64,000 bases of DNA. It comes from Owenia fusiformis (taxonomy: Eukaryota; Annelida; Polychaeta; Sabellida; Oweniidae). Both the position numbers and the translations under genes were made by a program. The first letter of the stretch is position 1, and every line of letters starts with the position of its first letter. The notes below the pieces were generated by a model. That model saw only the letters and a list, made by a program, of their open reading frames with translations. It was not told the DNA's origin and ran no database searches. This document shows positions 10,254 through 21,000 of the stretch, piece by piece. The DNA is taken from contig CAIIXF020000008.1 in assembly GCA_903813345.2 (NCBI GenBank), positions 6,333,341 through 6,397,340 of the forward strand, written 5' to 3'.

Positions 10254-13084
10254 GTATGAAGCTTTTGATTCATTTATTGTGCTACTTAGAGTGAACGGGA
10301 ATAATTTTTCTCCCGCTTGCGAGAGTTTGAGACATGAAACTTAGAATTTAGCTCATTGTGACAACTTTTGATGGTTGAGGTTTATTAATGTCTCCGACTA
10401 TAAAGAGAATACTTGTGTAGCTTCTTTGGTGTATATGACTTGACTTTTTATACATGTTTCCGGGCTTATGGATGAGAGAAGAGGGGGAATAACCCCAGAA
10501 TCAAAGAAGGCATACGCTTATGATGTAAACCTGTATTGAGAAGACATACATCTCTGATTCAGATTGGTCAAAAATTGCCAAGCAAGTGACGTCATCAATG
10601 GCGGCTTCAAAATTTTCAAAATACACTCCGAATAATATTATGTTAATTTCTGGAGTGTTAAGCAATATCATAGCTTCCTATATCACATCAAGATAAAGAA
10701 AGTTGTATGGAATATGACTAAAGTTTGAGCAATATAAATTGATGAGTAGTCGATTTTCTATCACCACTTCCAAACTTACTCGAGTCTCTAGTCAATTCTT
10801 GGCTAGAAGTAATTTCATCTGGAACAACATGAACGCTATTTGAAAAAAGCCGGCCAGCATGTCATAATTTATTGAATATTTTAAAAATCGCCAGATAAAT
10901 AAATCATTAATTAAAATGGGACCAGCTGGGCTCCTTGATGAGATATTGCATGATTTCGTCTAGAGCTGGCATCGAATTGGATTTTAATGTCGACATGTCG
11001 GAGCTCTCGATCGACGACCTGTCAGGTCCAATGATATTTGAAAAATGAAAAAAAATTTGAAGAAAATCCGTCTGAATTTTAGATTTTCTAGGCTTGTAAT
11101 TAGCAATACGATGCACAATAGTCATCCTCAGTTGTATGTTTTATATTTAACTTACAGGTAAACCATGTTCAAGTATCAGACTTTGACGAAAAAGCAATAA
11201 ATAGACATAAAACTACGATTTCTGTTGTTATTTCCGGGCAGCCATTGAAAATAAATCTCGAGGATAACTCTCGAGAGGCCCCGAGACCTAATTTGAGAGC
11301 AGGAAGTCGATCAAAACAAAAAAGAAAATTTGAAAATGTAGGCGGTAAAACTTCACTAAAATACACCATACAGCAGATAGAAACAGAGATTTTAATTCAT
11401 AGGGAAATAGCTTATTATGTTGTGAGTTCCGACTGTCGATCAAGAGGCGTTGTGACGACATGGGTGTCGCAGAGAGCATTCGACTGACAATCGACCATTC
11501 CGACATTTGATGCCAGCTCTAATTTCGTCTAAAATTAAAACAAATGGCTCCAAGAAAAATGGCGATATTCAAAAACTGGACGAAATGTCATTAATGTCTG
11601 ACATTAGTAACTGGCTGTAAATTCTAAGTTAGCAATCCAGAAGATGTGAACTAATACACTGATCACTTTATGTGTGTTTTGGAATTTTTGGTGAGGTAAT
11701 AAGACCAAAACTCGCATTTCAAATTGTGATGTGGAAAAATGGCAGACATTTGATTTCAAATTTTATGATTACGACATGACCCGTTATACATGCAGGAATT
11801 TATCTTTGGATGAAGGCCATGATACAGTGGCCTTAGAAGAAGGTAATTCCAAACCATGGTGGTTTGAAAGCCCATAGCTTCCAATTACTCTACCGAGCTG
11901 ACAGAAGTCAGCTCTGGGAAGTTGGATGTATGTGTACTTGAAGAGAATAAATCGAGCCCATTTTGACTAAACGCTGTGCTGAGTAGCGTTTATAATAAAC
12001 TATATATTTGAATCAATACATAATTTATTTGTTGTTACTTTATTTTGTTCCTTCAACAGTCTGTTGCTGTAGTAAATCAATGTTCTATTAGACAACAAAA
12101 CTTTTGAATTTAGATTCCAGCCATTTTAGGTCTCGCGAGATCTCGTGACTTTCGAAAGTAAAAATTTGCTACAAAATAACTCGCGTTAGCTAAATATGAT
12201 ATAGTTATGTGATCTTTCAGCGGTAATACCCATGCGCATAAAAAGTACAATGCGCATGTGCATGCATGCATAAAAAGTTAAAAAATGGTGCGCGCCAGAT
12301 CTGGAATTTCTCCACTTTAACTGCAATTACACAACAAGTAGGACTTATTGTCACCACGCGTCATGAAAAGGGCAAGTTACATTCAATTATCTTCTTAAAT
12401 ACCGTTTCTTATTCCAGCGCGCCTGCTGGAAGTTGGAGAAAACCGCTTCACAAGACGGTATAGTTTAACGGTTCGTCAGCTGGCTTTTGAGCCAGCTGTG
12501 TTCAGTAAGCTTCCAATATTATCTAAATAGAAAGACACAATTATGTCTGTCATCTCTAAAGTTCTGGGGTTTTCCCTCCTCTTGGATTAGATAAGAGTTC
12601 ACATTACAAAAATATTGAAGAAATATCTATGGGCGATAATAGGAGTGATATTCGAATTTTTAAAATAAACTTACAATGTCATTGTATTCCCATCAACTGT
12701 CACATTTTTCTATTGAAAAGGTAAACAATTATGAATCATACCTTTGTGAAACTGCATTCTTTCCATCGAAACGGCGCTATTTGTCGCAATATATATAAGC
12801 TTCAAAATAGAAATTCAAATATTCAAAATTATTTATGTATAGATGGCGGTACTATGCATATACATTTTCACCGAACGAAATTAATGAAACAAAGAATTCC
12901 CGGGTATGCAAATTACGTCCCATCTTTGGAAGGGGAATGGGAGTTGCGGAAAGCTGCGGAAAACATTTTAGTAGAATTTGGTCATCATGCTTGGGTTGAA
13001 TTATATTTGATTCAAATTCTATCACTGTTAAACTATATATCGGCTTTAAATGGGCTTACAGTATTATTAGCCTTTTTCAGATTA
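10254..13084. other. Unassigned sequence between the B9D2 promoter and the Spred start
   Basis: Moderately CpG-containing, non-repetitive in the main. Holds the possible exon at 11158, a minus-strand open frame at 10907-11125, a perfect 9-bp-stem hairpin at 12478-12499 (CAGCTGGCT, loop TTTG) and a 120-codon frame at 12731-13093 with a protein-like segment (RIPGYANYVPSLEGEWELRK). None matches a family I know. Confidence 0.4.
11158..11490 (+). CDS. Possible terminal coding exon of an unidentified gene
   Basis: After an acceptor-like ATTTAACTTACAG (AG at 11156-11157) the frame is open for 110 codons to TGA. The product has a mixed, protein-like composition: VSDFDEKAINRHKTTISVVI, then a basic stretch with RAGSRSKQKRKFENVGGK, then TIQQIETEILIHREIAYYV. 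Only phase 0 is open from that acceptor. I recognise no family and no upstream exon that fits. The minus strand is also partly open here, so chance cannot be excluded. Confidence 0.25.
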
Positions 13085-13099
13085 TTGAAATAAACACTA

Positions 13100-13250
13100 C
13101 CCGCCACAGGGGCGGATCTGGGAACCAACAAGGGGGGGCAGTAATGACCAAAAAGGCCCACTTTATGGGGCCTTAAGGCCTTTTTTGGCCCAAATTTCAT
13201 TTGCCCCCCCCCCCAGATCCACCAGCGCGCCATGCCCACTTTTTAATGGA
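13100..13250. repeat. GC-rich fold-back repeat
   Basis: GGGGCGGATCTGGG near 13110 faces CCCCAGATCCACC near 13212, with poly-G and poly-C tracts inside. It behaves like a short inverted-repeat element; the open frames across it are an effect of the G/C tracts. Confidence 0.5.
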
Positions 13251-13271
13251 GGTGAGATATGTAGGGGGTGA

Positions 13272-13549
13272 CAGGGGCGTAGCCAGCTTTCAGTCAGGGG
13301 GGGGTGCGATCGCCAAAAAAATTTCAGTTTTCGGTCAGGGGGGGGGTGCGATTTTGGCATAAGCAACACAAAAAATTAAGATTTCTTTTGAATTTTACAG
13401 AAATTGATGCAACTTCCTTCAAAATTGAGCTAGAAGCTTCAAATAAAAAGCATTTTAAAGCTCTGTTCTTTCTCTATCCAATGGTCATATTTTCAAAGGT
13501 TATGGGGGGGTGCGATCGCACCCATCGCACCCCCCTGGCTACGCCCATG
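13272..13549. mobile_element. Fold-back MITE with CAGGGGCGTAGCCAG termini
   Basis: Left end CAGGGGCGTAGCCAG (13272-13286), right end CTGGCTACGCCCATG (13535-13549), with subterminal GGGGGGTGCGATCGC also inverted. About 278 bp, non-coding. Termini resemble the 19236 family in the GTAGCCAG core. Confidence 0.65.
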
Positions 13550-15030
13550 GGTGAGGCCTTCTCAGAGGCTTGCAAGACTAGTTTCAGTACAACTACTGTG
13601 ACATAATAGCCTTGTATTTCAAAATGCCAGTCCCTCAAAATCTTTTAAATGACTATGTTTTCGAAAACAAAAACTTTTCATTGCTTAGATTAATCTTACC
13701 CCGTTATATATTACATGTATATGTAACTTATATCAAAATGTATAAATGAGGCAAAAATTAGACAATACAATAAAGAAACAATTACACAAGTATATGACAT
13801 ATCTACCCCTTCCAATATCAAGTTTGACTATGAATGGCAATTCTCTAAATGCCGATTTATTTTACAGTCTCAAGTGAATACTGGTTGGCATCTTCCATGC
13901 CAATAACTTGAACTTGAAATTATATTGTAAAACATTTAAAGATTGAATAAGCTTGAAAAAGTAAAAATCTCTTATATTTGGCTATAAGACACAAACTGAT
14001 ATCTATCTATACTTATTACTTATTTCTAGAATGAAATCATCCGAGCTTATTTTAATGAATGGGCAAATGGTCATTTTTCACAGATACTGTAATATTCCAA
14101 GGACGACGGACGGACGTCTATCTCAAACATGATCTGATGTACATTGTTATAAAAGCAGGAATATATACATAAATTAAAATTTCGATAACATATTTTGCTT
14201 ATTATATTGAGTTTCTATTTATTGTTTGAAGTTTGACCAGTCTTATCAAATGATGGAAATCTAATTATCATAAATTATGCACAAGAAAGCCTTAATGAAT
14301 AGTTTTCATTTACTAACTTTAATCAAATCAGATTATCGATATAATTCCTATATCATATGCTTACATATTTGGGATTTCTTAAAAAGATAGAATCATTTGG
14401 ACACATATGAAATACAAGCAAAATAAACAAACTGACCACATTCGAAACGTCATCTTACTACACATTCATAAATTACGGCAATATCATGTGACAGATCCCT
14501 ATGCTGATTGGCTGATCCGGGAGGGATTGGTGCATCCTAATTTACATAAGAAATATCAATGTAATCGGATAGATATTCAATTATTGTCTTATTCCGAATG
14601 CATTTAGCTAATAAAATAGGATACACTTTTTCTGCTACATGTTTTTAATCCCCTGGTCACATAAATAGAAGTTTGATAACCTGTAACAAGTATAAATTTA
14701 GCACTAAAACTAACCAAGCACTTGAGGATTATTTGCATGTCGGCCATTACAAATATCAATGCGCCAGGAAACTAAATGTTAATGAAGTCAGTCTAAATTT
14801 GAAGTAGACCGTGATGATATTAAATATAAGTCGTTAGAATGAGCCAGTTGATGTCACTTTGCGTTGCAATTATCGCTGAACTGGAGAAATTATACAGAAA
14901 TGGCTTGAAATATATTGACTATTTTCTTGCGTAGGAATACTGCAGTGATAAATAGGTTCATTTCCTGCCTAATTTTTTTTAACAATCTCATCCCAAATTA
15001 CCAACATTTGGTAAAATTTAAACCATAATC
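13550..15030. other. Upstream region of Spred exon 1
   Basis: No gene recognised. 14470-14530 carries CATGTGAC and TGATTGGCTGATC (an inverted CCAAT box), which could belong to a Spred promoter. A good acceptor motif (TTTTCTTGCGTAG) sits at 14933-14934 and may begin the exon that holds the Spred start codon. Confidence 0.35.
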
Positions 15031-15048
15031 ATGAGGAAAAGAAGATGA
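15031..15048 (+). promoter_or_regulatory. Upstream ORF overlapping the Spred start codon
   Basis: ATG AGG AAA AGA AGA TGA: a five-codon ORF whose TGA shares bases with the Spred ATG (ATGA). Ribosomes starting here would stop exactly at the main start, a layout that can limit translation or allow re-initiation. Seen in sequence; the effect is inferred. Confidence 0.5.
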
Positions 15049-15067
15049 CAGACGGGAATATGAAAAA
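15045..15067 (+). CDS. SPRED: Spred coding exon 1
   Basis: ATG ACA GAC GGG AAT ATG AAA AA | GTAAGT. 23 bases, phase 2, completed by the first base of exon 2 to Asn, then ADDYLVRV. Vertebrate Spred genes likewise have a very short first coding exon. A five-codon upstream ORF (15031-15048) overlaps this start by ATGA. Confidence 0.8.
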
Positions 15068-18000
15068 GTAAGTACAGTTTACATATTCATTATAGCCCTG
15101 AATGTCAAAGGTATCTCGATCATTGAAGGTACTCAAAAATCAACATGGTGGTATTGGTAACATTTCAAATCTCAACAATTTTCACTTTTTGTGCCACCTA
15201 AAATGGGTCAAATTACGATTTATATCACACAGAACTGTGTAGTTCCTATGATCGATGTACCAGGCATATGTAGAATGTATAAATTTGTGTTATAAATGTG
15301 TATTTTTGTTCAGCAAGGTATACTTTTGAAGGTGTGTAAAACCAGTTTTAGGATCAATCACATCGAGGTCAAGTCATAGGCTAGGCATTCATTCATAAAT
15401 CCTGAGTTACATTGGGCAGTAGAAACATTGCAATCAATATCATTTATCACCATGAACAGCAATAATCATTGTTTAGCTCGTTGTCAATTATTTGTTTCAT
15501 CTGTAAGGATATAAATGCTCAGTCAGATGCATTGAAAATGTAAGTCTCAAGTCTAGAAAATTAGCACCCAAAGGACCATAGTGCAATTTATAATATGGGA
15601 GATCCATTCATATCAAAGATGCAAACCATTTGTACATATTTTGGATTGCTCGTGGTTCACATACAAATGTTTTGCCTCATGTATTTTGATTCTTTTATGA
15701 CATGTTATATTCGAAAAAATCATTATCAATGACTCCCTCGATATTACAAGAGGCCGCAGGTTTACTACACACAAAACAAATTTATCTAAAGTATATTAGT
15801 TTTATATCTAAAATATGGATGTCTTCAGATATAATATTGCACTGTCTTCTTTTCATTGCCTTTTTAGAGTGATAGACTAAAGTTTCACTGCCACACGTTT
15901 TAATTATTTGTTCCCTCAGATAGTTCAAGCAGTTTAAAACTAGCCAGTCTTATTTATGGATGGGTGCCGTCTTGTAGCTGGCAGAGTTTGATATTCATGC
16001 TATTGATATCCTTGGGGCAAGAATCCATGTAGAAATCATATGAGACTTCAGGAATACTTCAATGAACAGTATATCCCAATACATGTGTTACATTCTACTC
16101 TGAAAATATGAAAGGTGGGGGTAGCTACAAATGAAGCATATAGAAACATATCATTCCTATTTATGAACCCAAACATGTATGTAAACTAAAAATGTATTTG
16201 CATGTTGTACACGTTACGTATTTCGATTTCTGTACCATTATAATGTAATGAAAAAGTAGAGTTGTGAACATTTTGATATATTTAAAGTTAAGTAGCATGT
16301 TACATGTGCACTAACACTGTATGAAATTATGAATGCCATTTTGACTGACTGCCCATTGATCACTCAGATTATAGATTTGACAGCATTACTAAAATCTTTG
16401 CTAGAAATAGGATCATCTTATTTTTTGGATAATCAATTATAGTAAATAATTAATTAATTGATTATTTTGAAACGTTATTTGAGGTTTTTCAGGAGAGTAT
16501 TTCAAAGTAAGTGTTTCTCAACTGTATAAAGATTGATTTTGACTTTGATTCTAGCTCTTAAATTAGACACAATATTCAAATTTTCATGGTTTTCTTTTTA
16601 AAATTTTCACCTGGATGTATACCTGCGTGCAAATCTCAACTGCAAGGTAATTCTTAACTTGTAATTCTCAACTGTTTGCAAGCAATGTAATTCTCAACTG
16701 TTTGGAAGGTAATTGTCAACTGAGTGTAACTTAACTATCAACTGAGTGTAATTTAATTCTCAACTGAGTGTAAGTTAATTCTCAGCTGAGTACAAGGTAA
16801 TTCTTAACTGAGTAACTGAGTACAAGGTAATTCTCAACTGGGTGCATTATGCAAAGTAAGTCTCAACATAGTATAAGCTAGTTCTTAACATGGTGCAAGG
16901 TAATTCTCAGCCGAGTGAAAGGTAATTTTTTCAACTAAGTAGGTACTGGATTTCTTCACTAAGCGTTCCAAAGCCTTTACTTTTTCACAATCAATAGATA
17001 AAGATAAACTCATGATCAATTGAAATGTATTTCTGCATGTATTTCAATGCATTTAAAGATGTTGAAATATGATAATTGCATTGATGGAGCACTGATGGAA
17101 AACTTGAAACCCCAAGTCCCAGTGAGAAGTTGTAATCCTGGTTCATTTAGAAATATTCTCCACATGACCAGATTAGATAGACTATCACTGTTTCCTGCTT
17201 AGTGTAATATTGACCACTATATGCACTGAAATAGACCTGCAGTAAAACCTCTGTTTGTGAACACATTTCTAGAGTAAACACACCAGTCCCATTCACTAGA
17301 AAATCTCCCAATGATTATTCCACAAATAACTTTTTTCAATTGAAATTGCGATGATCATATTTTGGATAGGTAATACTGATTTAGCATCTACTTTAGTATA
17401 ATTATCTGTGTGTACTCAAACTTTAAAGGAAAGAGGTACTGATTAAGTCATATTATGAATTTGACATATTTTCAAAATACTCATTGAAGCCGTAGGGGTT
17501 GTTGTGTGTGATAACTTTCACTTGTATTTGTAGATAAAAAATTGGCTAAAGGGATCATGTAAAGTTACACCTCAACCATCAAAGTTTGTCCATTAAAATC
17601 CAAGCCAAAATGAAGTCCTTGGGTAATAACATTTCGAGCAGGAAATTTCCAAGTAGTATTTATCCAAGCAGTGTTACACAGAATTATAAAAGGGTGTTTA
17701 GGGACTGCTTAAAAACAATGGAGAAAATATATTGTAAACTTATTTTAATAGGAGGGGAAGTTTAAACGTCTTAAAAATGAGGCAATAGAAAAAAATTATA
17801 CTATTATCCTACATTGATGTTTTGGAATGGTCCCTTAGATCAAATGAATGTTGGTATTTTTAGTGGGAATCTAATATCATTTTAATTATCATCAGATTAA
17901 GTTTCATAATTTTTCTTATGTAGTCACCATTTGTGATTTTCTATTTAGCATTATCTTACACTTTGTTAAGTTTTGATTCTATTTTAAAAGAGAGCTTCAT

Positions 18001-21000
18001 ATGCTAGGTGCTGATACTCATGGTAGCATTATCTTGAAGTTATGAGTCAGGATTTGTCTTCAACCAAATTGCATCATGTGGTCCTTGGGAACGTCCATGA
18101 GTTTGTGGTGTCATAAAAAAGGCACAGGAAGGAGTTCAAGTTGCATTTTTGTGGTCATCCATGATAACTTTTGCCTTTTTAGAGGAAATGAGAAAAGAAA
18201 TTGGTCATAAATAGATGTCTGTAAATTGCCACATGATGGTGATGGGGCTGTTGGTTTGTATGTTTTGGGATGGACGCTTTGCCAGAGATTTTGACGAGAT
18301 TGAATGGGATGCCCTTATACTGTTAAGTTTCATATCTTCAAAATCGGTTGTAATGTTAGTTCTGGAGACTTTTTCCTATATTGTTGTCATAATCGTCTTA
18401 AATTTTCACGATTACAAATCACACTGCTTAGCGAAAATATGTCACAATTAAATGACATATGTATTCAGTTAGTCTAAAAAAAATTATGACTTGTTATTTT
18501 ACGCACATGTGTTTATTTAGCTAAATTACATATACAGTATGTATATTTCAATTATATTGTCTCGTCATTAGTGTTTAGTAAATACAAGATCACAGTAGGT
18601 TGTGACATAAATAATAAACTGTTAGATTTTGAAGGAAATGATTTCACTTCACTCTAAGTAAAATTATGCTTTTATGTCACCACCAGAAGTGGTGACATAT
18701 GTTGATAGTCTCCAACCTTTTTGTGGACATTGTTCAGTGGTCAGCATCTGTAACAAATGTCAGGTGGTGCATGTTAATGCATTGTTTATGTGTGCTGGTT
18801 CAGTCTGAAGTAAGTGATCTAAAATCACATTTTATGCACTGATTTATAAGATGTACTTTCTTAAAATTCTATAATACAGATCTTACACCACCTTGATCTA
18901 TTTTACATCACCTTTATCAACAAATTCACAACCTGGTATCTTATATTGATATCCTTCTCTATTTCTGACTACAAACTAGTGAAAAAATTTAACTAAAATG
19001 TTCATGTTTACAGGAAATGCCATTCAGTTACTGTATATCTTTTTAAATTTTGAGTTAAAGCTATCCAGGGTGTTTTTCTGAAAGTTAGTTGGTTCTCCCC
19101 CAGGAGAATATGGGATACTTGGTTATATAGGATTTAACATCTGATACTCTTGACATCATTATGTTCTACTTTTCTGCTACAATGTCTCATTTCTGAAAAA
19201 ATAATTTCTAAAAATTAGACGATGCTGTCTGCTATCAGGCCCGTAGCCAGGATTTGCCAAGGGGGGGGTCATTTTTCAAATATTTCCAGGGGGGTTCACA
19301 TTTCACAATTTTAGCTCAAATATGGCTAAAATCACTTGAGAAGTGCTCCCCCTTGCTACGGGCCTGGCTAGGATGATCAGGTTTGAATTGAAAGGTCTAT
19401 CCTTAAGAGACAATGTGCTACATGTCTTTGTGAATATTTCATTGTGTTGAACAACCATCAACCTTACCCAATCTCCAGACAAACTAGAGTTGGTGATACG
19501 CTGGCTTAAAGTGAATGACCAGATGTGGTATTTAGATAACGGTTTTTAAATATCATATCACTTAAAAGTAATAATCGGATTCAGCTTCCACTAAAGAGCT
19601 TTTAATTTTGTATTCCGAGTACAGTTTATTATAATCTACGTCAATGACCTGTGTCCCTGTGACTTTCACGCACACACAGGGTCTGGAAATGATAGTTGGA
19701 CGGGGTGACACGTTTTGATAGAGCATAGTAGAAACCTCTTGGTGCTAGAAAGAACCATACTTGATTGGATTTTAAAAGTATATTTATTCTGGAGAGCTGC
19801 TTTAAGAGAAAAGTTTATCAATTGTGGTCATTGGAATAAATATTTGTATCATATTTAAATCTTGATATCACGATTTTCTGGTAATGCTGTGACTGACTAT
19901 AGCAACTTGTATAAATATAGTTTTCTATTAATCTCTAGATATTTTGTGATGAGAAGCATGACAACCATGACATTTTAAGATGAATTTCCTATGAGACAAT
20001 AAAAATCTATTTGTAGTCTAACCTTTAGCATAGATTAGTAGATTATCCCCTTCTCTCTCCTGTCTTGGTGATGGACTTTATTCCTAATTTACTGCACACT
20101 ATATTACCTTATTTGGGCACTAAAAGGGTTATATTTTAGCCAGTCCGTATCATGATTTACTAATTGTGAGGGTGGGGATTGATCTGACTTTTAAAAATGA
20201 ATCGTAAATAGTTATGAAGTTTTAAGGTATTAGCGGGTATTTATCTGGAGTTTTCTAAGGTTTGTTTCATTCATTATTCATTCTCTTGTAGAGGTTCTGT
20301 AGATTTCTTACTCGATAGTTATGTGGTATTTGTTATTTGCCTATGTATTTTTAAACATCTTGATCGTTTTGGAATATAGGATGAAAATAGGGTAAAATAA
20401 CTATAGTTAATACAGTACATGAAATCATGGTCAGTCAACTATGTTTCAGTTTCTGTGAAAAATTTAGTATCCAGACATTTCATGTTTTCTATTTTTAAAT
20501 ATCATTCCTAGAATCCATCATCAAAAAGTGTATACTGTCATGAACTTGAATGCAATAGTCTAGAGTCAATGCTGTATAATAACACACTTGAATTATAAAC
20601 CTAGCAGATATAGCAATAATTAGTTTCTTGCTAGCCAGGGCAACTGAATATGAGATTCATTTCTTCTCAGCAGTCAGGGGCTATTGACTCGACCTCCTCA
20701 GAGTTGCAACCACAAATTACCGTATTTCCTCCTTCTGTTGCACTCTCTGATAAATGAAATGATTATTGGTGATATCACCACATTTCTTCCAAAATGTGTT
20801 CATTGTTTGGTTAATATAAACAGTATTCATCAGCAATCTGAAATATTGTCTCAGAAACAAAAAAAATATTAGTTGTGATATAAGACGCTTTATTTTATTG
20901 ATTAGACATTTTCCTGGAAATTAAGTGTGGTTCTGAATAGAAATTATAATTTTATATTAGTTGTCTACATAAGGTATTTTTATCTCAAATGGAAAATGTC

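Noticed and set aside
10907-11533. Inverted GATGCCAGCTCTA segments (10962 and 11511) as transposon ends
   Set aside because: Only 13 bases match well; similarity inward is broken and no target duplication is visible.
12266-12463. 65-codon frame as a gene
   Set aside because: No family, no splice context, and it starts in a repetitive GCATGCATGCAT stretch.
13033-13606. Three overlapping open frames with Pro/Gly/Ser runs
   Set aside because: They follow poly-G and poly-C tracts of fold-back repeats.
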